Positions 1-8,213 of a stretch of 20,212 nt of DNA are shown here, piece by piece (the stretch's first letter is position 1; each line of letters begins with the position of its first letter). The stretch comes from JAJXWB01 sp047605445. Its GTDB lineage: Bacteria > Pseudomonadota > Alphaproteobacteria > Rhizobiales > Beijerinckiaceae. The DNA is taken from the NCBI GenBank assembly GCA_047605445.1, contig JASGFP010000076.1:1-20212 (forward strand), given 5' to 3'. Below the pieces are notes generated by a model that was not told the DNA's origin, did no database searches, and saw only the letters and a list, made by a program, of their open reading frames with translations. Made by a program: the position numbers and the translations under genes.

Positions 1-998
1 GCGAGCGCGGCCGCCCATTTCTTGATCGGATAGTTCAGCGCCAGCGTCTGCGACAGCGCGAGCAGGCGGCGCAGGCCGACGAAGAAAATGCCGGCGACCA
101 GCGTCATCTGGACGCCAGCGATCGTGATGATGTGAAAGATTCCGGCCTCGCGGATCAGTTCGCGCGCCTCGCGCGACAGGTGATCGCGCTTGCCTGCGAC
201 CATGGCGGCCGCGATGGCGCCGACGTCGCCGGGCATGCGTTCGGTGACGCGCTGCACGAGGGCGTTGCGGAAGCGGTCGACGGCGGCCGATATCTGCAGG
301 GAAAGCGGCGCGGGTTCCGGAGCCGCTATCGCCTCGATCCGCCCGAGCGCATTGCCGACGGCGCCGATCCGCATGAAATACGCGTCGCGCGCGAAATCGT
401 AGCCGCCGGGCAGCGCGGCGCGCGAGGGGGGCAGCAGGCGGGCCTTCAGCGCTATATGCGCGCCGGCCTCGAAGTCCGGCGCGCGGTTGGTCGTCAGCCG
501 GACGCGATGGGGCATCGCGTCGGCCTCCATATCCTGCGCGGAGGTCAGCCGCACGGTGAAGCGCGCGCCGGCGCGACGCAGGTCGACCTGCTCGACGAAG
601 CCGGTGATTTCCACGACCATCGGGCGCGCGACGACGGGCGCGGCCACGCGCCATATGCGCAGGCCCTGTGCGACAAAGCCTGCGGCGAGCGCCGCGAAAA
701 CGGCAGCGATCGCGAAAGCCGAGCGACGCGCGCGCAGGACGAAGGCGAGCGCCGACAAAAGCAAAAGCGCGACGACCGACGCGATCAGCGACGGCTCGCG
801 GCCAGCGGTCAGCGACAGGATCGCGCCTGCGCCGGCGGCGACCGGCAACCAGAGCGCGGGACGGCGGAAGGCATATTCTTCCTCGATCGCGGCGGCCAGC
901 CTTGCGCGCAGCGCCTGCCATGGCGCGGCAAGCCGCGCGCCGAAGCCCGCAAAGGCTTCGCGCCCCTCCTGCGCCTGACCTACGGCGACCTTCGCCAC
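1..998 (-). CDS. comEC: ComEC/Rec2-family DNA uptake channel, N-terminal part (cut by window edge)
   Basis: Inner-membrane channel protein that in competent bacteria carries single-stranded DNA into the cytoplasm. About 332 codons are visible and the gene runs off the left edge. The start is taken as the GTG at 998: an in-frame TAA lies nine codons upstream and no other start lies between, but no strong ribosome-binding site is seen. Residues about 45-115 hold hydrophobic segments separated by an Arg-rich turn. A soluble stretch follows that fits the DUF4131/OB-like region, including 'PGGYDFARDAYF'. From about residue 260 the Competence domain begins with 'AAMVAGKRDHLS' and 'REAGIFHIITIAGVQMTLVAG'-type sequence. 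The usual 'ISGLH' motif reads IAGVQM at residues 293-298. The gene is divergent from gltX with 159 nt between. Family assignment is firm; a role in natural transformation is inferred. Confidence 0.85.
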   Translation of the reverse strand, partial: MAKVAVGQAQEGREAFAGFGARLAAPWQALRARLAAAIEEEYAFRRPALWLPVAAGAGAILSLTAGREPSLIASVVALLLLSALAFVLRARRSAFAIAAVFAALAAGFVAQGLRIWRVAAPVVARPMVVEITGFVEQVDLRRAGARFTVRLTSAQDMEADAMPHRVRLTTNRAPDFEAGAHIALKARLLPPSRAALPGGYDFARDAYFMRIGAVGNALGRIEAIAAPEPAPLSLQISAAVDRFRNALVQRVTERMPGDVGAIAAAMVAGKRDHLSREARELIREAGIFHIITIAGVQMTLVAGIFFVGLRRLLALSQTLALNYPIKKWAAAL

Positions 999-1157
999 GC
1001 CCCGACCCGCAAACGATTACGTTACAAAATCCGCCCGGCCCGCCCCTTTTGGCCCGGACCCGCCCATGTTACAGGGGCGCCCTTCGCCGTAAAGCGGCGA
1101 GACCAGCGATTTCCCCCGAATAGCGCCGCAGCGGCGCCCTCGTCCCGCAGGCCCGCC

Positions 1158-2591
1158 ATGTCTTCCCCCGTCGTCACACGCTTTGCTCCCTCGCCCACGG
1201 GCTTCCTGCACATCGGCGGCGGCCGCACGGCGCTGTTCAACTGGCTTTATGCGCGCAAGGCTGGCGGCAAGATGCTGCTGCGCATCGAGGACACCGACCG
1301 CGAGCGTTCGACCGAGGCCGCGATCAAGGAAATCATCGACGGTCTCGATTGGCTGGGGCTGAAGTGGGACGGCGAGGTCATCTACCAGTTCGCCCGCGCG
1401 CCGCGTCACGCCGAGGTCGCCGCCGAACTGATGGCCAGAGGCGCAGCCTATCATTGCTACGCGACGGCTGAAGAGCTGACGCAGATGCGCGAGACGGCGC
1501 GCGCGGAAGGCCGACCGCCGCGCTACGACGGACGCTGGCGCGACGCGACGCCCGATCAGGTCGCCGCGGCGGTGGCGGAAGGCCGCAAGCCGGTCGTTCG
1601 CCTCAAGGCGCCGCAGGCCGGCGAAACCGTGATCGAGGATGCGGTGCAGGGCCGCGTCGTGTTTCCGAACAAGGATCTCGACGATCTCGTGCTGCTGCGC
1701 TCCGACGGCACGCCGACCTACATGCTCGCGGTCGTCGTGGACGATCACGACATGGGCGTCACGCAGATCATTCGCGGCGACGATCATCTTACGAACGCCG
1801 CGCGACAGACGCATATCTATCAGGCGATGGGCTGGGACGTTCCGGCCTGGGCGCATATCCCGCTTATCCACGGCGCCGACGGCGCCAAACTCTCCAAGCG
1901 GCACGGCGCGCTCGGCGTCGACGCCTATCGGGCGATGGGCTACCTGCCCGCCGCGCTGCGCAATTATCTCGTGCGGCTCGGCTGGTCGCAGGGCGACCGC
2001 GAATTCTTCACGACCGACGAGATGATCGAGGCTTTCGATCTCGCCCAGGTGCATCGCTCGCCGGCGCGCTTCGATTTCGTGAAGCTCGAGAACATGAACG
2101 GCCACTACATGCGCGCGGCCGACGATGCCGAGCTGACGCAGGCGCTGATCGACACCCTGCCCTACCTGCCGCGCGGGCCCGAAAAGCTCGCCGCTCTGGA
2201 CGATAAAAAGCGCGCGCAACTGCTCGCCGCCATGCCGGGCCTGAAGGAGCGCGCCAAGACGCTCGTCCAGCTTTCCGACAGCGCCGACTATCTGTTCGAC
2301 CAGCGTCCGTTGAAGATGGAACCGAAAGCCGGCGAGCTGATCGCGAAAGGCCGCGCGCATCTGGCGGCGCTGCATCCGCGCCTCGCCGCGCTGAGCGAAT
2401 GGACCGCCGCCGCGACGGAAGCAGCGGTGCGCGCGCAGGCGGAAGAAAGCGGCGCCAAGCTCGGCGACCTCGCGCAGCCGCTGCGCGCGGCGCTGACGGG
2501 CAAGACGACCTCGCCCGGCATTTTCGACGTGCTGCAGACGCTCGGCCGCGACGAAAGCCTCGGCCGGATCGCCGATCAGATCACGACGTGA
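1158..2591 (+). CDS. gltX: Glutamate--tRNA ligase (GluRS)
   Basis: Class I aminoacyl-tRNA synthetase that charges tRNA with glutamate in the cytoplasm; 477 residues, the usual bacterial length. The N-terminus 'TRFAPSPTGFLHIGGGRTAL' carries the HIGH-type nucleotide-binding motif (HIGG, residues 18-21), and the KMSKS-type loop is KLSKR at residues 244-248. The C-terminal anticodon-binding part is present and intact. The ATG at 1158 is chosen because GluRS homology begins there; the open frame continues far upstream only as antisense to comEC. The Shine-Dalgarno sequence is weak (GCAGG). Many alphaproteobacteria have two gltX paralogues, one of which makes Glu-tRNA(Gln) for the amidotransferase route; which one this is cannot be told here. 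The 159-nt leader it shares with divergent comEC contains short GC-rich hairpins, including TCGCCG/CGGCGA near 1086-1102, of unknown role. Confidence 0.95.
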   Translation: MSSPVVTRFAPSPTGFLHIGGGRTALFNWLYARKAGGKMLLRIEDTDRERSTEAAIKEIIDGLDWLGLKWDGEVIYQFARAPRHAEVAAELMARGAAYHCYATAEELTQMRETARAEGRPPRYDGRWRDATPDQVAAAVAEGRKPVVRLKAPQAGETVIEDAVQGRVVFPNKDLDDLVLLRSDGTPTYMLAVVVDDHDMGVTQIIRGDDHLTNAARQTHIYQAMGWDVPAWAHIPLIHGADGAKLSKRHGALGVDAYRAMGYLPAALRNYLVRLGWSQGDREFFTTDEMIEAFDLAQVHRSPARFDFVKLENMNGHYMRAADDAELTQALIDTLPYLPRGPEKLAALDDKKRAQLLAAMPGLKERAKTLVQLSDSADYLFDQRPLKMEPKAGELIAKGRAHLAALHPRLAALSEWTAAATEAAVRAQAEESGAKLGDLAQPLRAALTGKTTSPGIFDVLQTLGRDESLGRIADQITT

Positions 2592-3019
2592 CGGCGGCGG
2601 CCTGCGCCGGCTCGCGCGCGCCCTGGCGATAGAGATACAGCGTCGCCAGCAGACCGCAGACGGCGGCAGCGCACTGCGGTTCGAGGAGGGGTATTGCGTC
2701 AGGATCGCGGATCGAGGTCCGCCGCGATCATGCGCGTCCTGCCCGGCTCGCCGACAGCGAGCAGCACGCCAGTGCAATCGCCAACGCCTGCAGCAAGCAG
2801 GCCTCCCCGATTCCCTGATTTTCCATGACATTAGGCGCCGCCCCCGCCAGTGGCAGGCCACGCGTCCCAATTAGATCAAAGTCGCGTGGCGCCGCGCTTG
2901 ACGCGGGTTCCGGATGGGATAGCTTGCGTTGCGACGCACAATGCCGGCTCCGGACCGCATTCGCCCGACATGTGGGCGGAACGGCGATCGGGCGACCGGC
3001 CATCCCAGAGGCAGTTTCC
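2592..3019. other. 428-nt gltX-gltA intergenic region with a possible gene remnant
   Basis: No intact gene is supported here and no clear terminator follows gltX. On the minus strand, the frame ending at the TGA at 2581-2583 reads a stretch that looks like a membrane helix with a basic tail ('CGLLATLYLYRQGAREP'). It has no start codon and is closed by a stop at 2728. A neighbouring minus frame (about 2700-2825) reads 'GVLLAVGEPGRTRMIAADLD'. Together they could be a frameshifted, degraded small gene, or chance open frame in GC-rich DNA. The right-hand part carries a candidate gltA promoter. Confidence 0.4.
2898..2925 (+). promoter_or_regulatory. Candidate gltA promoter
   Basis: TTGACG at 2898-2903 and TAGCTT at 2920-2925 are separated by 16 nt and lie about 95 nt upstream of the gltA ATG. 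The -35 box is good (five of six to TTGACA); the -10 box is weak. Assigned by pattern only. Confidence 0.35.
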
Positions 3020-4309
3020 ATGACCGATACAACGGGCACGATCACAGTCGGCGACGCGAAATTCGACGCCAAGGTCAAAGCCGGGACTATCGGGCCGTCC
3101 GTGATCGACATCGGCGCGCTCTATGGCAAGACGGGCCTGTTCACCTACGACCCCGGCTTCACGTCGACGGCGAGCTGCGAATCCCAGATCACCTACATCG
3201 ACGGCGACGAGGGCGTTCTGCTGCATCGCGGCTATCCGATCGAGCAGCTCGCCGAAAACGGGGATTTTCTGGAGACCTGCTATCTGCTGCTGTACGGAGA
3301 ACTGCCGACCGCCGCGCAGAAGGCCGATTTCGACTATCGCGTGACGCGCCACACGATGGTGCACGAGCAGATGGCCCGCTTCTTCCAGGGCTTCCGCCGC
3401 GACGCGCATCCGATGGCCGTGATGGTCGCTTCCGTCGGCGCGATGTCGGCCTTCTATCACGACTCGACCGACATTTCCGATCCGCACCAGCGCATGATCG
3501 CCTCGATGCGCATGATCGCGAAAGTGCCGACGCTCGCCGCGATGGCCTACAAATACGTTATCGGCCAGCCGTTCGTGTATCCGCAGAACGACCTCGACTA
3601 CACATCGAACTTCCTGCGCATGTGCTTCGCGGTGCCGTGCGAGGACTACAAGGTCAATCCGATCCTGTCGCGCGCGCTCGACCGCATCTTCATCCTGCAC
3701 GCGGACCACGAGCAGAACGCCTCGACCTCGACGGTGCGTCTGGCGGGCTCCTCCGGCGCCAATCCCTTCGCCTGCATCGCGGCCGGCATCGCCTGCCTGT
3801 GGGGTCCCGCGCACGGCGGCGCGAACGAAGCTGCGCTGAAGATGCTGAGCGAGATCGGCTCGGTCGACAACATTCCGAAATATGTCGCCAAGGCCAAGGA
3901 CAAGAACGATCCGTTCCGGCTGATGGGCTTCGGCCACCGCGTCTACAAGAACTACGATCCGCGCGCGAAAATCATGCAGAAGACCTGCCATGAGGTGCTG
4001 CGCGAACTCGGCATCAAGGACGATCCGCTGCTCGACGTCGCCGTGGAGCTCGAGCGCATCGCGCTGCACGACGAATATTTCATCGAGAAGAAGCTCTATC
4101 CGAATATCGACTTCTATTCGGGCATCACGCTGAAGGCGATGGGCTTCCCGACCTCGATGTTCACCGTGCTGTTCGCGGTGGCGCGCACGGTCGGCTGGAT
4201 CGCACAGTGGAGCGAGATGATCGAGGATCCGCACCAGAAGATCGGTCGCCCGCGCCAGCTCTACATCGGTTCGCCGAAGCGCGATTATGTGCCCGTCAGC
4301 AAGCGCTGA
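3020..4309 (+). CDS. gltA: Citrate synthase (type II, hexameric GltA family)
   Basis: Condenses acetyl-CoA with oxaloacetate to give citrate, the entry step of the TCA cycle; cytoplasmic. 429 residues, matching the family. The catalytic residues are in their expected contexts: His265 in 'GPAHGGANEA', His306 in 'GFGHRVYKNYDPRAK' and Asp364 in 'NIDFYSG', corresponding to E. coli His264, His305 and Asp362. The ATG at 3020 is preceded by an AGAGGCAG ribosome-binding site; the upstream open frame lacks homology and is not used. The N-terminal domain (about 1-60, 'VIDIGALYGKTGLFTYDPGF') is typical of the Gram-negative enzyme. The gene is flanked by a candidate promoter and a strong terminator, so it is probably transcribed alone. 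Identity is nearly certain. Confidence 0.97.
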   Translation: MTDTTGTITVGDAKFDAKVKAGTIGPSVIDIGALYGKTGLFTYDPGFTSTASCESQITYIDGDEGVLLHRGYPIEQLAENGDFLETCYLLLYGELPTAAQKADFDYRVTRHTMVHEQMARFFQGFRRDAHPMAVMVASVGAMSAFYHDSTDISDPHQRMIASMRMIAKVPTLAAMAYKYVIGQPFVYPQNDLDYTSNFLRMCFAVPCEDYKVNPILSRALDRIFILHADHEQNASTSTVRLAGSSGANPFACIAAGIACLWGPAHGGANEAALKMLSEIGSVDNIPKYVAKAKDKNDPFRLMGFGHRVYKNYDPRAKIMQKTCHEVLRELGIKDDPLLDVAVELERIALHDEYFIEKKLYPNIDFYSGITLKAMGFPTSMFTVLFAVARTVGWIAQWSEMIEDPHQKIGRPRQLYIGSPKRDYVPVSKR

Positions 4310-4337
4310 CGGACGCAGATACAATTCACTCTGTCGA

Positions 4338-4365
4338 ACGGCCGCTCCGGGCGGCCGTTTTTTTT
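4338..4365 (+). terminator. Intrinsic terminator of gltA
   Basis: Perfect 8-bp stem ACGGCCGC/GCGGCCGT (4338-4345 and 4351-4358) with a 5-nt loop, followed by eight T's at 4358-4365. It lies 29 nt after the gltA stop. Confidence 0.92.
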
Positions 4366-4550
4366 GCAGACCGGCGAAAAACCGTTGCGCATCTGCCACA
4401 CATCCGCGCCACATGAAAGACGCCGCGTCGTCACATTTCCGTAAGGATTGCGCTGTGAGCCCCGCAGCGCACGGCATTTCGCCCGGCACGTCGGGATTAT
4501 TGTCGCTGGCGTAAGAAATCGATTCGTTCCCGCCGATAGAGAATGTCATC

Positions 4551-4602
4551 TACAATCAATAATCCTGAAGCATCGACCACGGCGCGAAACACGCAACAGG
4601 AG
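4551..4602 (+). promoter_or_regulatory. Candidate porin -10 box and ribosome-binding site
   Basis: TACAAT at 4551-4556 is a five-of-six -10 match but has no good -35 partner (TTCCCG at 18 nt). AGGAG at 4598-4602 sits 9 nt before the ATG at 4612 and fixes the porin start. The rest of the 302-nt gap after gltA (4310-4611) contains only the gltA terminator and no gene I can support. Confidence 0.35.
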
Positions 4603-4611
4603 CTATTGATT

Positions 4612-6204
4612 ATGCATATGATCCGGAAGGCGGCCCTTGCTTCCGCCGCAATGTTGACGGCCTCCGGCGGGGCCCTGGCGGCAGATCTACCGACCCGCAA
4701 GGCCGCGCCCGTCCAGTATGTGAAAATCTGCGACGCCTACGGCGCCGGATTCTTCTATATCCCCGGCACCGACACCTGCCTGCGTATCGGCGGCGCGGTG
4801 CGGTCGGAGATCGCCATCTCCAACACGCCCTATCGCATCAACACGCCGAACCTGAACGTCGCGGGCGGCGTCACCAACACGACTTTCGCGGCGATCGCCG
4901 CCGGCCTCGGCAATGTTCCCGGCCTCATCCCCGGCGCCTCGCGCGACGCGGTCGGATGGAACGCGGAAGGCCGCATCGAACTCGACGCCCGCACGCAATC
5001 GCCGTGGGGCACGGTGCGCAGCTTCCTGCGCGTCGTCTCCTATTTCGGCTCCGGCGCGACGGCGAACACGGGCGCGCTCTCCAACACCCTTCTCGGCCTG
5101 CCCGCGCTCGGCACGCAGGCGGCGCGCGAGTCGGTCATTCTCGACAAGGGCTTCATTCAGTTCGCCGGCTTCACGATGGGCCGCGTGCAGTCCTTCTTCG
5201 ACTTCTTCGCCAACGCCATCGGCTACACCGGCCTGCGCGGCTCGGTGCAGACGGTCAACGGGCTTGGCTACACCGCCGTTCTCGGCGGCGGTTTCACTGC
5301 GACGCTCGCCATCGAGGATTCCGTTTCGCATCGCGCGCCCGGCGGCAATGTCGTCGCCCTGAACACGCCGATCGCGGTTGGCGCGCCCGTCTCGCAATAT
5401 CTCGGCACGCGCATGCCCGACGTCGTCGGCAATCTTCGCCTCGACCAGCCCTGGGGCGCGGTTCAGTTGTCCGGCGCCGTGCATCAGGTCAACGTCGGGC
5501 TGTTCAACACCGGCGGCCTCGTCTTCCCCGTCGTCCCGCCCGTGAGCGCGATGACGCTTTCGCGCACCGAAAAGCTGGGCTTTGCAGTTCAGGCCGGCGT
5601 GAAATTCAATCTGGACATGCTCGCCAAGGGTGACGTGCTGTGGCTGCAGGCGACGTTCGCGCGCGGCGCCATGGGCTATGTCGACGGCAACGATCTGTCC
5701 TACAACGGCGGCGTCTACTCGACGACGGGCTATGGCATCGGCGCCGGGCGCATCTCCTCCGGCAACGGCTGGCACGGCGGTTCGCTCGAAGCCGATTGCG
5801 TGTGGACCTATTCGGGAAGCTGCGAATTCGGACAGGCATTCGCGGTGGTCGGCGCGTTCCGCCACTTCTGGACGCCCTCGCTCAGCTCGACGCTCACGGG
5901 CAATTACTATCAGGTCAACTACTCGAACAACGCCCTCAACCCGGCGCCGGGCGCGGCCGCGCTCGGCTCGGCGAACTTCGGCGTCGGCGTGACCAACTAC
6001 AAGGAAATCCAGCTTGCGACCGGCCTGATCTGGAATCCGATCAAGAATTTCGAAGTCGGCACGGAATTCACCTGGCAGCATGGCGTGACCAGCCGCCCGG
6101 TCGGCCTTGCTTCCGACGCCGCGCTGCTTGCGCGCGGCCTGCCCGCATTCAAGAGCCAGGCCGATCTCTACCGGCTGCGACTGCGTGCGGCGCGCGCTTT
6201 CTGA
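4612..6204 (+). CDS. Outer-membrane porin, Porin_2 (Omp2-like) family
   Basis: Trimeric-type beta-barrel porin for passive diffusion of small hydrophilic solutes across the outer membrane. 530 residues from the ATG at 4612; a second ATG at 4618 would remove two. Residues 1-23 form a signal peptide with basic start (MIRKA), hydrophobic core and an ALA|ADLP cleavage site. The mature N-terminus has the family signature: 'VKICDAYGAGFFYIPGTDTC' followed by 'LRIGG'. Glycine and aromatic alternation typical of barrel strands continues to the end, and the protein finishes with a terminal Phe, as outer-membrane barrels recognised by BamA usually do. Two further cysteines near 'EADCVWTYSGSCEF' probably pair in a loop. 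The gene lies between gltA and lpxB with its own terminator, so it forms a separate unit. Substrate preference cannot be inferred. Confidence 0.92.
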   Translation: MHMIRKAALASAAMLTASGGALAADLPTRKAAPVQYVKICDAYGAGFFYIPGTDTCLRIGGAVRSEIAISNTPYRINTPNLNVAGGVTNTTFAAIAAGLGNVPGLIPGASRDAVGWNAEGRIELDARTQSPWGTVRSFLRVVSYFGSGATANTGALSNTLLGLPALGTQAARESVILDKGFIQFAGFTMGRVQSFFDFFANAIGYTGLRGSVQTVNGLGYTAVLGGGFTATLAIEDSVSHRAPGGNVVALNTPIAVGAPVSQYLGTRMPDVVGNLRLDQPWGAVQLSGAVHQVNVGLFNTGGLVFPVVPPVSAMTLSRTEKLGFAVQAGVKFNLDMLAKGDVLWLQATFARGAMGYVDGNDLSYNGGVYSTTGYGIGAGRISSGNGWHGGSLEADCVWTYSGSCEFGQAFAVVGAFRHFWTPSLSSTLTGNYYQVNYSNNALNPAPGAAALGSANFGVGVTNYKEIQLATGLIWNPIKNFEVGTEFTWQHGVTSRPVGLASDAALLARGLPAFKSQADLYRLRLRAARAF

Positions 6205-6233
6205 AGCGCCGCTCGAACGCTTACCTCCAGAAC

Positions 6234-7397
6234 TCAGCCCGGCTTCGCGCCGGGCTTTTTTCTTGCGGCTTCCAGCACGTTGCGCGCCGCGGCCATGCTC
6301 GGGGTCTCGCCGCCGAGCGGCGTGAGCACGCGATCAATGTCCCTGAACGCCGCGAGTTGCCGGTCGCGCTGCGCGCCGTGCGTGAACAGGACCGCCAGCG
6401 CATTGGCGAGCGCTGCCTCGGTGCAGTCGCGCTGGATGAACTCGGGCACGACATTCTCGCCGAGCACGAGATTGGATAGAACGATGGACGGCACGTCGAT
6501 GAAATGTTTGGCCAGCTCCTCGACGCGCGACACTTTGTAAGCGACCACCATCGGCACGCCCGACAGAGCGAGTTCGAGCGTGACCGTGCCGGATGCGACG
6601 AGCGCCGCGCGCGCGCGGCGAAAAGCGGCAAGTTTCGCCTGGTCGCCGAGCACGACCTGCGGCTTGTAAGGCCACGAGCGCAATTCCTCGCGAATAGCGT
6701 CTTCCAGATGCGCGACGGCCGGCAGGATAACCTCCATCCGTCTGCCGTGCTGCGCGACGCGATGCAGAACCTGACCGAAGACCGGCATGAGACGTTCGAT
6801 CTCCGAACGGCGCGAGCCGGGCATCAACAGGAACACCGCCGGATCGCTTTCGCGCTGGCGCGCTTCTTCGACATTCGGACGAAGCTCATCGAGATGCTCG
6901 ACGAGCGGATGGCCGACAAAAACACAGGGCGGGCCGCCGAGTTTTTCATGCGCGGCGGGCTCGAACGGGAAGAGCGCCAGTACGCGGTCGACATAGGCGC
7001 GCATGGCGGGCGCCCTGCCCGGCCGCCACGCCCAGACCGATGGGCTGACGTAGTCGACGATGGGAATGGCCGGCGCCAGCGCGCGCACCTTCTTCGCGAC
7101 GCGGTGGGTGAAGTCGGGACTGTCGATGATGACGAGCGCGTCGGGCTCCGCGGCGACGATCGCGCGCGCCGTCTCATCAATGCGTCGTAGCAGGCGCGGC
7201 AGATGGGCGATGACGGATGTGAAGCCCATGACCGCGATGTCTTCGAGCGGAAACAGACTCGCGAGGCCCTCGCGGATCATCGCTTCGCCGCCGACGCCGT
7301 CGATCCGCGCATTCGGCGCGAGCCGGCGCAGCGCCTGCATCAGCTTGGCGCCGAGCAGATCGCCGGATTTTTCGCCCGCGACGAGAAAGAGCTTCAT
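6234..7397 (-). CDS. lpxB: Lipid-A-disaccharide synthase
   Basis: Glycosyltransferase (GT19 family) that joins 2,3-diacylglucosamine 1-phosphate to UDP-2,3-diacylglucosamine to give the tetra-acylated lipid A disaccharide, on the cytoplasmic face of the inner membrane. 387 residues from the ATG at 7397. The N-terminus 'MKLFLVAGEKSGDLLGAKLM' is the family start, with 'YVSPSVWAWRPGRA' and 'LLMPGSRRSEIERLMP' further in. The longer frame to a GTG at 7430 would add 11 residues with no homology. The ATG overlaps the lpxA stop (ATGA), so translation is probably coupled. The last codons, 'RKKPGAKPG', are encoded by the hairpin that terminates the convergent porin gene. LpxB's substrate depends on a UDP-diacylglucosamine pyrophosphatase not encoded beside it here. 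Confidence 0.96.
   Translation of the reverse strand: MKLFLVAGEKSGDLLGAKLMQALRRLAPNARIDGVGGEAMIREGLASLFPLEDIAVMGFTSVIAHLPRLLRRIDETARAIVAAEPDALVIIDSPDFTHRVAKKVRALAPAIPIVDYVSPSVWAWRPGRAPAMRAYVDRVLALFPFEPAAHEKLGGPPCVFVGHPLVEHLDELRPNVEEARQRESDPAVFLLMPGSRRSEIERLMPVFGQVLHRVAQHGRRMEVILPAVAHLEDAIREELRSWPYKPQVVLGDQAKLAAFRRARAALVASGTVTLELALSGVPMVVAYKVSRVEELAKHFIDVPSIVLSNLVLGENVVPEFIQRDCTEAALANALAVLFTHGAQRDRQLAAFRDIDRVLTPLGGETPSMAAARNVLEAARKKPGAKPG
6236..6261 (+). terminator. Intrinsic terminator of the porin gene, inside the 3' end of lpxB
   Basis: Perfect 8-bp stem AGCCCGGC/GCCGGGCT (6236-6243 and 6249-6256), loop TTCGC, then six T's at 6256-6261. It starts 31 nt after the porin stop. The hairpin coincides with the last codons of lpxB on the other strand. 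Read from the minus strand it is not followed by a T-run, so it should act only on the plus strand. Confidence 0.9.
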
Positions 7398-8203
7398 TCG
7401 TCCGCGCCCGCGCCGCGGCGCGGGCGACACAGCGGACGATCGCCGCCTTCGCGCAGGAAGGCGACGAGATGCGCGACATGGGGATCGCCGCCCAGCAATG
7501 CTTCGAGTTCGTCGATACGCGCGGCGAACGGAGCGTCGCTCTCGAAGATCATGCGATAGGCCGCCTGCAGATTGGCGATCGTCTCACGCGAGAAATTGCG
7601 GCGGCGAAGTCCGACGAGATTGAGACCGGCGAGATGCGCGCGATTGCCGAAGGCGAGCCCGTAAGGAACGAGATCGCCTTCGAGACCCGTGACGCCGCCG
7701 ATGAAGGCATGCGCGCCGACGCGCGAAAACTGATGCACGGCGACGCCGCCGCTGAGAATCGCGAAGTCGCCGATGCGGACATGTCCGGCGATCATCACGT
7801 TGTTCGACAGGATGACGTCATTGCCGATGAAACTGTCATGACCGACATGCGCCTGCGCGAGCAGGACGCAATTGTCGGCGATGATCGTCTGCATCGCCCC
7901 GCCAGCCGTGCCGGGGTTGGCGGTGACGCCTTCGCGGATGATGCAATCCTGCCCGATCCCGAGCGATGAGTCCTCGCCGCGATATTTCAGATCCTGCGGC
8001 GGATGGCCGAGCGCGGCGAAGGGATAGATTTTCGTGCGCGCGCCGATTGTGGTGCGTCCGGCGAGCGAGACATGCGAGACGAGTTCGACGCCATCGGCCA
8101 GCTCGACATGGTCGCCGACGATGCAGAACGGCCCGATCTTCACGCCGCGCCCGAGCCGCGCGCCCGGCGCGACGACGGACGAGGGATGAATCTCGGCGGC
8201 CAC
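7394..8203 (-). CDS. lpxA: Acyl-ACP--UDP-N-acetylglucosamine O-acyltransferase
   Basis: First step of lipid A synthesis: transfers a 3-hydroxyacyl chain from ACP to UDP-GlcNAc; cytoplasmic trimer with a left-handed beta-helix. 269 residues from the GTG at 8203. The hexapeptide repeats are clear ('VVAPGARLGRGVKIGPF', 'VRIGDFAILSGGVAVHQF'). The catalytic histidine aligns to His122 in 'AHVGHD' (E. coli His125). The start is chosen because the family begins at 'IHPSSVVAPGA', and the GTG lies 10 nt after the fabZ stop; a start at 8263 would overlap fabZ by 50 nt. No strong ribosome-binding site is seen, which suggests coupling to fabZ. It ends in an ATGA overlap with lpxB, with no lpxI between, unlike most alphaproteobacterial lipid A operons. 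Confidence 0.95.
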   Translation of the reverse strand: MAAEIHPSSVVAPGARLGRGVKIGPFCIVGDHVELADGVELVSHVSLAGRTTIGARTKIYPFAALGHPPQDLKYRGEDSSLGIGQDCIIREGVTANPGTAGGAMQTIIADNCVLLAQAHVGHDSFIGNDVILSNNVMIAGHVRIGDFAILSGGVAVHQFSRVGAHAFIGGVTGLEGDLVPYGLAFGNRAHLAGLNLVGLRRRNFSRETIANLQAAYRMIFESDAPFAARIDELEALLGGDPHVAHLVAFLREGGDRPLCRPRRGAGADE

Positions 8204-8213
8204 GCCGCGCGTC

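Noticed and set aside
132..1157. Long plus-strand open frame leading into gltX, which would make an 819-residue fusion
   Set aside because: It is antisense to comEC, composition is Arg/Ala/Gly-rich without family features, and GluRS homology starts exactly at the ATG at 1158.
1017..2870. 617-codon minus-strand open frame opposite gltX
   Set aside because: Shadow caused by high-GC codon bias; no domain features, and the opposite strand encodes an intact GluRS.
2864..2881. ATCAA near 2876 as an FNR/FixK box upstream of gltA
   Set aside because: Only one half site; the partner half does not match TTGAT.
2876..4549. 557-codon minus-strand open frame opposite gltA
   Set aside because: Antisense shadow of citrate synthase; His/Arg/Asp-rich mirror composition.
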